From Paralithodes platypus (Eukaryota > Arthropoda > Malacostraca > Decapoda > Lithodidae): a stretch of 64,000 nucleotides of DNA. Positions 20,588 to 30,329 of this stretch are shown in pieces (the stretch's first letter is position 1; every line of letters starts with the position of its first letter). A program made the translations under genes and the position numbers. The notes under the pieces were generated by a model, which was given only the letters and a program-made list of their open reading frames with translations, was not told the DNA's origin and made no database searches. The DNA is taken from the NCBI GenBank assembly GCA_032716605.1, contig CM064523.1, positions 42,456,656 through 42,520,655 of the forward strand, written 5' to 3'.

Positions 20588-21697
20588 ACCTTTCACTAGT
20601 TTGCCCCCCCCCCCTCCCTTTTTTTTTGGTGGGGAGTTTTTCGGCGGTCGGTAGTTGCCTTGCTTGGAGTGGGGCAGGCCTATCCCTGTTTTTGTCATGA
20701 GTCCTACTACGTCCTCCAGGCCCCGGTCTTTTGGCCCCATGGGGCTGTCGGGTTTTTTTTTCGTCCGCTCTTTGCTCTGGCCGCCCCAGGTGCCTGACCA
20801 CCAGTGGGACATGATGTGGAAACTAGTGGATAGGTCAGGGCTGCGACGGGAGTTTTACCCAGAATGAAAAGTTATAAATCTGATCCAGTACAGTACTCAA
20901 AACAATAATTAGCCTACTTTAAATGTTTTTTCGGGCTCATTAAATTATATTAAAACTACTTTAGCCCTAGAAAATCTTGCACAATTGGCACGGCATTAAG
21001 ATTAAATTCATCCATACTGTACTGTATAATTATTTAAATCTAGATCAAAATTATACTGAAAAATAACTTCTTTAAAATGTAAAGGTTATTCATTCACATA
21101 TCTTTCTAAATTCTACTCTCGTAATATGATAGCTGATAGGCTGAGTGTGTGTTAATCCAACTCAAAAACTTTTTCCTTGTGACTTTTGATATGAACTTTT
21201 CTTGTGTACAATTTTCACATTTATTAAATTTAATAGGCCTAATGTAAATTTGTTGGTACCCATTGAGTTTAGCCTGATTAAATTACCCTATTGGCTCTCT
21301 CTTAAAATTCTTGAAATTATTATAACTTTAAATCGGTACCTCTTTTATTTTTGACATCTAGAGATTTTTGGCCTATAGGCTACTGTATTGTACTAAATTT
21401 CCCTCCCGGCTTTTCCTAACTTATGGTGTAATGATTCTGTAATTTCTGGATCTAGATCATAACTATTATGTAAGGAGTTAAAGTGAAAGGCTCCAGATTG
21501 CTAGTCTACATTGCGCACAATTCTTATTCCGCATTTCGTGAGGGTGTTTTATTTTCAGCTCGCGATTTAATTTGATTTCTCGGAGTACTGTATTGTTGTC
21601 CACAACTTAGTCGGTCTGGCATTGATAGTTTGATAGTCAATAAATTTCGTTCCTGTATAATCATAGCTAAAAGTGTACAAAGGCGTCGGGCTGGGCT
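20588..21697 (+). other. BEL/Pao leader, no gene seen
   Basis: About 1.1 kb between the MITE and the gag frame. It has a C-rich then T-rich stretch (20604-20630) and AT-rich sequence. No primer site could be fixed with confidence; TTGGTCC just left of the MITE is a weak candidate. Confidence 0.4.
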
Positions 21698-23866
21698 TTG
21701 ACGGTCTTGACCTCTGACATCGACGAATTCCTTGATTCGGCGTCTAGAGTGGAGATGGAGGCCAGGTTGCTCAGTATTCAAAAGCAACTTGACAAGTATG
21801 AGGTCACACAGGAGGACCTGGCCGACACTTATGAGACGGACGCCGAGTATATCGAGGAGTTAAGAGAGGATACCCTATATATGGAGGGCATACAAGTAAT
21901 CGTTGCCACACTGAAGGGGATCTTGATTCCAGAGGTCAAGAAGAAGCCAAGGAAATCCGCAGTCAAATTACCACATCTTACTCTTCCAAAATTTGAGGGT
22001 GATGCCACATTGTGGTCGGGATTTTGGGAGATGTTCAAGTGTACCATCCATGACAATCCCGACCTCACAGATATACAACGCTTCACCTATCTAAAGGGTC
22101 AGCTTCTGGGTGATGCACATAAGCTAGTCGAAGGATTCATTATCGAAAGTGCAAGTTATGCCCCAGCAATAGAGCTCCTGCAAGAGACATATGGGCATCC
22201 AGATCGAATCAAGGCAGCTTATGTTACCAAATTCAATCAATTAGTGTCACCCAAACACCAAACAGCTGACCTGAAGGACTTCTATGCCAATACAGAGAGT
22301 GTAATGAGGTCAATCATTAGCCATGGTATTTGTTTGGAGGAATTTTGTGTGGTGACTCTTGTCAATAAATTACTATCACCACTAAAAGAAACCATAAAAC
22401 GGGAAATGGGAGACTCGAGCCTGGATTATAAGAAATTCACCCATTGCTTCCAGGCTGAAGTGTACAATATGGCGGGTCAAGACAACACTACGGCAACATT
22501 TACTGCCCAAAGTGAGAACAGGAAATTCAACTGTGTTCTGTGTAGTGGCACCAATCATTTATGGTACAAGTGTATGAAGTATAAGACAGGGCCTCTTAAA
22601 GTTAACAGAGCCCGTCAACTACGTCTCTGCACTGGGTGCTTGTTAAAAGAGCATGGTCATTCGGGTTGTACTAATCCTAACATAAGAAGCTGCAAGTTTT
22701 GTAAGGGCAAACACTTTCATTCCCTGTGTACACAAAAACATGGGAAAGACAGTAGATCAGCAGAGGATAACACCAAGAGAGAGCATACTGCTGCTACTTC
22801 AACTACAATGTCCGTTGCCACAGGTAAAAATACAGTAATCTTGCCCACCGTACAGCTGCCGGTAAAGGGTAAGGATAATAATTGTGTTAAAATCAGATCG
22901 CTACTTGACCAATGTTCTCAGAGGACCTTTGTGAAGTCTTCTGTTCTATCCTCCCTTTCCTACATTTCTAAAGGAACTGAGGAGTTATGTCTTCACGGAT
23001 TTACCGGAAAACAAGCTTCTAGGGAATATAATGTTGTGGCACTGCAATACAAACACAGAGGTAAATTTCATCATCTAGACACAATAGTGGTTGATGAATT
23101 GCCACAACATAAAGGTGAACTTAACCTAATGTCTAAACTGGTTAGTTTACAAAGTAAAGGCATAAAATTAGCCGATCCTCACGCAACAGACACAGATCAG
23201 TTAGAGCTGCTCATCGTTGCGGATCACTACTACAATATAGTGCGACCTGGGTCAGGTAGCCTAATTCTGCTTCCTACCATATACGGGTACACCATAAGTG
23301 GTTCATATGTGACACAGCCTACCAGCTCCAGCACAGAAGTAATTACTATAGTGAAAGTAGCAGTAACCCCAATGGACGAATACATGTCCACTGGTAATAT
23401 TCCACCATGCAAAAATGACTTAAACGTTTTGTGGGAATTAGATCACATCGGGATAACCCCTAAGGAATACTCACAGGTTGAGCGTCAAGCACTATCGTCG
23501 TATGAGGATACCGTTACCTACGATCCCGACAGCCAACAGTTTAAAGTGAGACTGCCCTGGCACAATTACAAGGATCAGCTGCCAACTAACAAGGGTTTGG
23601 CCATAGGCCGTCTTCGGGGTCTTCAGAGAAGATTCATCAAAGAGCCTGACTTTTGCAAGGAATACTCAAAAGTCATAAAGGAGCAGGTGTCCCGGGGTTT
23701 TATAGAAGAGGTGCCTTTCGATAAATCAGATACCGGACATTACTTAGCTCATCATGGCGTAGTCAAGGAGAGCAAAACTACGCCAGTGCGTATCGTCTTC
23801 GACTGTTCCGCCAGGATGAGTGATCGTCAGCCTAGTCTTAATGACTGCCTGTATACTGTATACTAA
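21698..23866 (+). CDS. BEL/Pao Gag, protease and start of RT
   Basis: An open frame of about 722 codons. The first in-frame ATG is 21755 (MEARLLSIQKQL); related residues upstream suggest the original start is lost. In order: an N-terminal helical segment; the Gag domain typical of BEL/Pao (LPHLTLPKFEGD, WSGFWEMF, IQRFTYLKGQL near 21979-22110); a cysteine-rich zinc region (CVLCSGTNH to CKFCKGKHFHSLC, 22533-22731); and a retropepsin-like site IRSLLDQCSQRTFV near 22892, where the usual Gly is Cys. RT begins with FDCSARMSDRQPSLNDCLYT near 23799. A short duplication of GTATACT (23851-23864) shifts the frame, and a stop follows at 23864. Confidence 0.85.
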   Translation: MTVLTSDIDEFLDSASRVEMEARLLSIQKQLDKYEVTQEDLADTYETDAEYIEELREDTLYMEGIQVIVATLKGILIPEVKKKPRKSAVKLPHLTLPKFEGDATLWSGFWEMFKCTIHDNPDLTDIQRFTYLKGQLLGDAHKLVEGFIIESASYAPAIELLQETYGHPDRIKAAYVTKFNQLVSPKHQTADLKDFYANTESVMRSIISHGICLEEFCVVTLVNKLLSPLKETIKREMGDSSLDYKKFTHCFQAEVYNMAGQDNTTATFTAQSENRKFNCVLCSGTNHLWYKCMKYKTGPLKVNRARQLRLCTGCLLKEHGHSGCTNPNIRSCKFCKGKHFHSLCTQKHGKDSRSAEDNTKREHTAATSTTMSVATGKNTVILPTVQLPVKGKDNNCVKIRSLLDQCSQRTFVKSSVLSSLSYISKGTEELCLHGFTGKQASREYNVVALQYKHRGKFHHLDTIVVDELPQHKGELNLMSKLVSLQSKGIKLADPHATDTDQLELLIVADHYYNIVRPGSGSLILLPTIYGYTISGSYVTQPTSSSTEVITIVKVAVTPMDEYMSTGNIPPCKNDLNVLWELDHIGITPKEYSQVERQALSSYEDTVTYDPDSQQFKVRLPWHNYKDQLPTNKGLAIGRLRGLQRRFIKEPDFCKEYSKVIKEQVSRGFIEEVPFDKSDTGHYLAHHGVVKESKTTPVRIVFDCSARMSDRQPSLNDCLYTVY

Positions 23867-23871
23867 GTCTG

Positions 23872-24309
23872 GTGCCAGACTTAGCGCAGGTTTTGCTCTG
23901 GTTTAGACTCGGTAAGTATGACTGGGTGTCTGATATTGAGAAGGCATTTCTGATGTTAAGACTCCATGAAAACGACCAGGACTATACGCGGTTTATGTGG
24001 CCTAAATTTCCAAGGCAGCTAGATTCCCCCCTCATATGTTACCGGTTCCGGGCAGTTTTATTTGGCGCAACGTGTTCCCAATTTCTTTTAAACGCCACCA
24101 TTTTAAAACATTTGTCGAATGTCAGTGCAGATCCGCAGGTTATTCATCAGATTCGGTCATGGCTGTACATCGACAATTTACTGGGTACAGGTAATGATGA
24201 AGATTTCCTGATTGATACCTATGGTGTAGTCCGAGAAATTATGAATGACGCCCATCTACATTTGCGTGAATGGGCGACAAATAATTCTGTTTTGCGGACT
24301 GTACTGTAA
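23872..24309 (+). pseudogene. BEL/Pao RT palm
   Basis: Continues the RT in a new frame: PDLAQVLLWFR, VSDIEKAFLMLRLHENDQDY (motif A Asp near 23932), RAVLFGATCSQFLLNAT, then WLYIDNLLGTG near 24160. The catalytic loop reads YIDN where BEL elements usually have YVDD, so the second Asp is Asn. The frame closes at an in-frame TAA (24307-24309); the same frame goes on beyond it. Confidence 0.83.
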
Positions 24310-25107
24310 CGGGATGGTGTGGCGGCTGTACAGCAGGAACATGTTAGAGTGCTAGGGTTGTTTTGGGAAACGGACACCGATACCCTCTCATTCGGCGTTC
24401 AGTACTCGCAATATTCGCAGATTACAAAACGGATTTGCTTGAGTAGGATGGCTAAACTTTTTGACCCCTTGGGGATAGTTCTACCGGTGTCGATCAAATC
24501 AAGATTATTCCTTCAGCAATTATGGAGGATAAAATTAGGTTGGGATGAGGTTCAGGAGTGGGAAGACATTATTTCGGATCTTCGTCTCTGTAAGGGGTTT
24601 AATTTTCCTCGGAGAGTTGTCATGGACCATCCTGTTTCCATTCATGCCTTCTCAGACGCTAGCAAGGTCGCGTACGGCGCCGCCATATACTTTGTTGACA
24701 CAAGTGGCAGCCGTCTAGTCATGGCGAAGGCGAACGTCGCCCCGATCAAATCCCTTTCCATCCCAAAATTAGAGCTGAGTGCAGTTCTGTTGGCTGCTAG
24801 ACTCGTTCACTTTATAGAGGAAACTTTAAAAAATTTGCTAAATATCTCGGAGACAGTTATATGGAGTGACAGCCAAATTACGTTCTACTGGTTACATAGC
24901 CGAAAGAAGCTACCAGTGTACGTCACCAACCGTGTCGACGAAATTCATACCCTGCTCCCAACCGCACAGTTCCGGTATGTGTCTACCAAAGAGAATCCAA
25001 GTGACTACATTACTCGCGGTGTCTCTGCTAAATTTCTCAAATCTTCTGCGTTGTGGTGGAATGGCCCATGCTGGCTTAATAATCCCAACGAATGGCCAGA
25101 ATTATAG
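24310..25107 (+). pseudogene. BEL/Pao RT C-terminus and RNase H
   Basis: Same frame as the preceding piece. It shows VRVLGLFWETDTDTL, then ISRMAKLFDPLGI-type sequence near 24450. RNase H follows: D in HAFSDASKVAYGAA (near 24645), E in SIPKLELSAVLLAARL (near 24758), D in TVIWSDSQITFYWL (near 24857), and the tail VSTKENPSDYITRG. It ends at TAG 25105. Between 25107 and 25147 the reading frame shifts at least twice. Confidence 0.83.
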
Positions 25108-25146
25108 ATTTGAGCGAGCAACACACTGCTATTGTGGCACCGGTAA

Positions 25147-26802
25147 TTGACTCGGTTATGGGACTGGGATAGATTCAGCAACTATGAGAAGTTACGTGAT
25201 ACAGCATGGGTGATACGATTTGTAGAAAATGTAAAATCAAAAATTAAAGGCACACCGCCCACAGGTAGTGCTTACCTCAATGTGAAGGGGATCAGAATTG
25301 CAGATAAATTATTACATAAGCTCTGTCAACAAGAAATATATACGCAGGAATATAAATTACTGGTTAAGGGAATAAAGTCTAGGAATAACCTGATCAACCA
25401 GTTGGGCTTACACTTGAAGGGGGACTTGATACATTGTGGATGCAGATTACGATTGGCAGCCCTCTCTGAGGCAAGTAAGTATCCAATACTACTGCCCCCC
25501 ATTCATCCTTTCACCCATCTTATCATCGATAGGTGTCACCGACTCTGTTGTCATTATGGGGTTGGTCATATAGTCACCTATGTAAGACAACGATGGTGGG
25601 TGCCTAGAATCAGGCAGGTGGTCAAGAAAGTCCTATGCAAATGCTTAAAGTGTAGAAGAGTACAGGGAACACATTATGATCCCGTCGGAATTCCTCCCTT
25701 ACCAAACCTACGAACCACCCCAGGTGACCCTTACAAAGTTACCGGGGTTGACTACAGTGGAGCAATCCCTGTGAAAGATTCACCCAATCTTAAGGTGTAT
25801 GTGATACTTTTCACCTGTGCTGTTACCAGGTCAATTCACCTGGAACTGGTCACCAACCTCACTTGTGATAGCTTCCTACATGCCTTCCGAAGATTCTGCA
25901 GTAGGCAGGGATATCCACGTGCCATGCTGAGTGACAATGCAAAGACTTTCATAGGGGCATCTACACATCTCAAAGAAGTGAGCAACAATCTTAAGATTCA
26001 GACCTGCCTAGCGGATGTAAAATGCGAATGGCGTTTCATTCCCGCCAGAGTGCCTTGGTTTGGCGTCATATGGGAGAGAGCCATAGGCATCGTGAAGGCG
26101 GGTCTGAAGAAGGTGTTGGGTAGAGCTCTCATCTCGATTGAGGAACTCAACACCATACTCTTGGAGATTGAAGCCACCGTAAATGATCGCCCTCTATACT
26201 ATGCTTCTGGTGATTTGGAAGACCTTACCCCAATCACACCCTCAGTACTGGTACGTGGATACAGACTGCGGGATCATCCTGAAGAGCATGATGAGGATAC
26301 TATGGAAGATCCAGACTACATAAGTGAGGACGTGATATCGGCCCGCTACAAATATATTCGTAAATTATCGCGAGATATTTGGCATCGCTGGTCAACAGAA
26401 TATCTGGTGACTTTAAGGGAAGCGCAACAAAATAAACTAACACCATTAAAAGGTCATTGGCCTAGGGTAGGGGACGTGGTAACCATACATGAAGAGGGCC
26501 CGCGCGCATTTTGGAAATTGGGTCGGATAGAGGAGTTGTTACCAGGTCGTGATGGTGAGGTTCGGGTAGCGAAGGTTCGCACCAGGACTGGAGTAATCAC
26601 ACGGCCAACAGTACGACTATATCCTCTTGAGGGTGACCTCGATCGCAAGGACACCCCCTCGGATCAGTTATCCATTGATGTCCCCTCTCTGGCTTCTACT
26701 TCGGCGCAGCCTGTTGACGCGTCCGGCGGACGCCCACGTCGACAGGCAGCCCAGATATCCTCCCAAGCTTGGCGGGATAAGATTGCCTCCGGGCAAATAT
26801 AA
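25147..26802 (+). CDS. BEL/Pao integrase
   Basis: 551 open codons. RFSNYEKLRDTAWVIRF near 25168 is the linker before integrase. The zinc finger is HRLCCHYG to CKCLKCRR (about 25537-25656). The core has D in VTGVDYSGAIPV (near 25740), D in MLSDNAKTFIG (near 25929) and E in VIWERAIGIVKAG (near 26067), then EIEATVNDRPLYY. The C-terminal part (WPRVGDVVTIHEE, RVAKVRTRTGVITRP) is the usual end domain of BEL integrase. The stop TAA at 26800 is natural, and the protein is close to full length. Confidence 0.88.
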   Translation: MTRLWDWDRFSNYEKLRDTAWVIRFVENVKSKIKGTPPTGSAYLNVKGIRIADKLLHKLCQQEIYTQEYKLLVKGIKSRNNLINQLGLHLKGDLIHCGCRLRLAALSEASKYPILLPPIHPFTHLIIDRCHRLCCHYGVGHIVTYVRQRWWVPRIRQVVKKVLCKCLKCRRVQGTHYDPVGIPPLPNLRTTPGDPYKVTGVDYSGAIPVKDSPNLKVYVILFTCAVTRSIHLELVTNLTCDSFLHAFRRFCSRQGYPRAMLSDNAKTFIGASTHLKEVSNNLKIQTCLADVKCEWRFIPARVPWFGVIWERAIGIVKAGLKKVLGRALISIEELNTILLEIEATVNDRPLYYASGDLEDLTPITPSVLVRGYRLRDHPEEHDEDTMEDPDYISEDVISARYKYIRKLSRDIWHRWSTEYLVTLREAQQNKLTPLKGHWPRVGDVVTIHEEGPRAFWKLGRIEELLPGRDGEVRVAKVRTRTGVITRPTVRLYPLEGDLDRKDTPSDQLSIDVPSLASTSAQPVDASGGRPRRQAAQISSQAWRDKIASGQI

Positions 26803-26904
26803 TCATGTAAATTGTTTATATTTTCTGTTGGTGGGAATATGTCCATACTTAGTGTACTCAAACTAGTATGAACAGTCTCGATGTTACGTAATCTGGGTTG
26901 ATGT

Positions 26905-27487
26905 AGCGTTACGTATCTTTCCGTAGTCTTAAGTTGAACGCTTCCATAACCTTGGTCGAACGTTCCATGATTGGGTAGAATATATTATTCTATAGTTGTA
27001 TATGGGAAACTATTGTAGGATTATAATTCCCATATATATATATATATATATATTTGTATTTAAGATTGTTCATAAGTATCTCATTGTAAAAAAAGATGAG
27101 ATACATTTTCCATATGTTATGCGCGTGCGCGGTATGTCACGACAGAGACAAACATAACGCGCTCACTCACTCTCCAACCAACCTCCGTCCCAGCTACACA
27201 CGCTAAGCCTTCTTCCTATAGTTACTTCACCAGGTTTTTTCGCTTCACTTTCATCTCATATTCCATATAGTCACTACATCATCATCTTTGTTAGTTAACA
27301 CAAATTTAACGTAAATATCTAGCCTATCCTAGTCTATTGTAGCCTCTTTTCATACGCTGTTTACCTTACTAACCACTTCAAGTCATCTAGCCTATTTTCC
27401 GCCATCCTCCAATCACCAGCTGAGGGTAATTATTCTATATGGTTAATAAATTAATAATATGCAGTCCACTTATCAAAATTAGCCATA
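26905..27487 (+). repeat. 3' LTR of the BEL/Pao element
   Basis: Matches 19527-20133 with a shorter AT tract and a few substitutions. No purine tract lies at the 26905 boundary; GGTGGGAATA at 26829 just before TGTCCATAC suggests the true LTR may start near 26839, with the first bases missing from the 5' copy. No target duplication could be confirmed. Confidence 0.7.
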
Positions 27488-28517
27488 TATACAAAGAAAT
27501 AATTAAAAATACTTGAATGGTTTACTTTGTGTGTCCATTGATGGGAGACACTCATGGTGGAATTGACGCAGACGTTCCTCGGTTTCTCAAGCTGGTTACG
27601 TTGTCCAGACTGAGCCATTGCAACGATGAAAATTAAATACAACTTCACGTGGGTTAGTTTGGCAGCTATATTAGAGTATGATACAGTACTAAACCATCAG
27701 TACATCGGTATGAACCTTAGAGGGGTCAATGGTAAATTTATCGGTATGAATCACTCGAATCATATGTAAGGTTTTCGGCGAACATCGCCCCCTCCCCCCG
27801 CGCTGTCTATCTCTTTCTTTCAAATTTAGTAAAGGTCCAGCCAGGAGGTGGATCCGTACGTGGATTTCGTACGATCCGAAAACTCCCTTACCGTTCCCTT
27901 ACGGCTCAACGCTGTTATTCACGAAGCGTCGTAGCGGCCATCTTTGATCGTAGGATGCCCCTTTCGCTAAGGGTGGTCCGAACCACCCTTACATGAATTT
28001 GACCCGGATATAGGTACACAAATATCGATAACACAACCCGCAACCATAACAAATTCATGTGCACTCTTTATGACACACTAAGTCATTATTGAGGCAATAA
28101 TAGCGCAATATGCTTGTTAACTTGTGTTTACAACACCACTAAGGCATTTAATACAAAGTATGAATATATTTGTATCCTTAATGTCTTACGACAGGCCGAA
28201 TTAAGCTATGAATAGCCTACATATGCCAGCCTAGACCTAGTCAAGGTTAATTGTAGCACAAATTCATGTGCTGCGACAACACAACACGTAGCCTACCATT
28301 AGTAGATGTTAACCCTCATTTATTGCGGAAATGTTTTATTCCAAGTCCCCACCACCTCTGGCTCAGAGTAGGGTAGCCTATTCCTCAACAAATTTGAAAG
28401 TAGGCCTAGGCCCTATCACAGGAACACAATGATGAAAAGAATTACCCTAGGCCTAGCCTAAACAAATAAATAATAAATGGTGTGAATAATTTTGTTTAGC
28501 CTAGCCTAGGCTATAAA
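27488..28517. other. Noncoding stretch, no gene seen
   Basis: About 1 kb. 27865-28005 has short inverted words (GGGTGGTCCGAACCACCC) and resembles in part 34720-34855 (ATTCACGAAGCGTCGTAGCG-like words), so it may be a decayed MITE. The rest is rich in the word TAGGCCTA. Confidence 0.4.
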
Positions 28518-28747
28518 CCTAGGTCATAGACTACAGTAGATCTGGACTGGACACGAAAATGGAACTTTGCAGTAAGGGACCCAAAATCGGAAAATGAACC
28601 CCCAAGTTCGAACCTCGAAACCGCAATTTTTTTATATTTTCGCGGTTTCGAGGTTCGAACTTGAGGGTTCGTTCTCCAATTTTGGGTCCCTTACTGCAAA
28701 GTTCCATTTTCGTGTCCAGTCCAGATTTGCTGTAGTCTATGCCTAGG
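28518..28747. repeat. Near-perfect hairpin element
   Basis: Two arms of about 105 bp (28518-28624 and 28639-28747) are inverted copies with few mismatches, separated by a small AT-rich loop. Shared arm words include CTGGACTGGACACGAAAATG and TTTGCAGTAAGGGACCC. It would fold into one long stem. No coding content. Confidence 0.9.
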
Positions 28748-28904
28748 TATATTTTGAAAAAGTTAGGGCTATTTAGGCTAGAAAAGTTAGGCCTATTATG
28801 GTTAGGCTAGCAATGCCTAGCTTGGTGTAGCCTAAGCATAGTAAAGTAGAAGCCTAGAATGTAAAGATGGTGTTTGCAGGCATACCGTCCTCATTGTTAA
28901 CTAG

Positions 28905-29111
28905 CTGTTATTAGCCCCATGCAGGTAATATATTTGATGATGGCAATAAGTCATGGGAGGTGAGGGGGACAAAGCCCCCCTCAACCTATCATTATATCCC
29001 ATGGCCAACTGTTGGGGTAATAGGTTGAGGGGGGCTTTACCCCCCTCATCCCCCCATGACTTATTGTCATCACCATACTGTATATATTTCCAGCTGGGGG
29101 GCAAATAACAG
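28905..29111. repeat. Foldback element, copy 1
   Basis: Arms at 28905-28989 and 29020-29111 are inverted repeats with several small indels (GACAATAAGTCATGGG and AAAGCCCCCCTCAACCTAT in each arm, allowing mismatches). The loop contains ATCCCATGGCC. A related copy lies at 29308-29485. Confidence 0.85.
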
Positions 29112-29141
29112 CTGGCCGTGGGATAATTTTGTAATTAAATA

Positions 29142-29307
29142 CAGTCAAATTAGACGCGAAAATAACCGAGCCTGCAACTTCATCTAAACAAGGACAGTAC
29201 GCCCGCTAAAATCACCCTTATCAAGGTAAAGAGTTGTGTTAGCGTGTGTACCGTCGCTTTGTTTACATAAGTCGCACACTCTGTTATATTCGCATATAAT
29301 TTGACTG
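29142..29307. mobile_element. Small TIR element inserted in a foldback element
   Basis: 166 bp with ends CAGTCAAATTAGACGCGAA and, on the minus strand, CAGTCAAATTATATGCGAA. It sits between foldback copies 1 and 2. The superfamily is unclear; no target duplication was fixed. Confidence 0.55.
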
Positions 29308-29485
29308 CTCTTATTTGCCCCTGCTGGTAAAATATATGATGATGACAATATCATGAGGCGTAGGAGGGGGGGTCTAAGCCCCCCTCACCCCATTAATGTA
29401 TCCCATGGCCAGATAGGTAAATTGTTATGCTACCAACCGTGGGATACAATAATGGGTTGAGGGGGGGCTTTGCCCCCTCAACAAA
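29308..29485. repeat. Foldback element, copy 2
   Basis: Left half is closely similar to copy 1 (CTCTTATTTGCCCCTGCTGG, then ATGATGATGACAAT). G-rich and C-rich arms flank ATCCCATGGCC and CCGTGGGAT. Less complete than copy 1. Confidence 0.7.
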
Positions 29486-30094
29486 AATGGAGGAGTTAGG
29501 CTATGAATATAAACATATATTACCCTAGACTAGGCTAGACTAGCCAAAAACAAAACAAAATATATATGTAGGCTATTACAGGCATATGCTAGGCCTTTTT
29601 TGAAAGGGTAGATAGGCCTTGAGGTGTTGTGATTACAAACATATTACCCTAGGCCTATTTTCAAAAATTAGGCCTAGGCTAAGTCTGGCATTTTGGCTTG
29701 GCTAGAACTGCCTGTGCAGGCATAGACATAGGTTACTAGTCTGGCATTTTGGGTTGGCTAGCCCTGTCTAGGTGTAGACATGGTAAAGTAGAACTATATA
29801 CTGTGGTTAAGGTATAAATAATACACTAATTTCCCAACTAGCCTAACATGATTATCAATGATCAATCCATCAGAAATCCTTTAATTTGGGCCACTAACAG
29901 GCTTCCCTGTAGCCTAACTAGGCTAATTTCTTATCACTTCACAAGATACTTTATTCTTCTTCCTGTTGGCTGTGGTGGATCGAATTAGCCATGCTAAACA
30001 ATGAAAAGCTCATAAATTTAATTATATTAGGTTCTTCTTGGCGCTTCGGTCATGTGGGTGAGATACAGTTTATTTACAAAATGACTTAAGCTCA
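29486..30094. other. Noncoding, TAGGCCTA-rich sequence
   Basis: Dense in TAGGC and GGCCTA words; no gene or transposon end was recognised before the CR1 3' terminus at 30095. Confidence 0.45.
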
Positions 30095-30329
30095 GTACAA
30101 AGGAGTACAAAGTACAAAGTACAAAGGAAATCAAGCAACAACAGATCTAGTGACCCTTCTAGGCTGCTTGTCCTCCAAAACACTGAGGATCAAGTGTTCA
30201 AACAGTGGTTTAGAGTGGGTAAGGGAACATTGGAAATGGAATTACTGCCCTGGAACTAATGTCCGTGGCAGGATTAGGAAGTTAGTAGGGGACAGATGGG
30301 TTAGTAACTGAGGGGGGGATAAAATAAAG
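30095..30329 (-). repeat. 3' UTR and terminal heptamer repeats of CR1-like LINE copy 2
   Basis: Downstream of the ORF2 stop on the minus strand. It ends in repeats of TTTGTAC (plus-strand GTACAAA units at 30096-30127) in place of poly(A), as CR1-type elements do. An AT-rich stretch follows the ORF2 stop. Confidence 0.7.

Noticed and set aside
20498..20867. Frames on both strands in the BEL leader
   Set aside because: They span homopolymer runs and have low-complexity translations with no motif.
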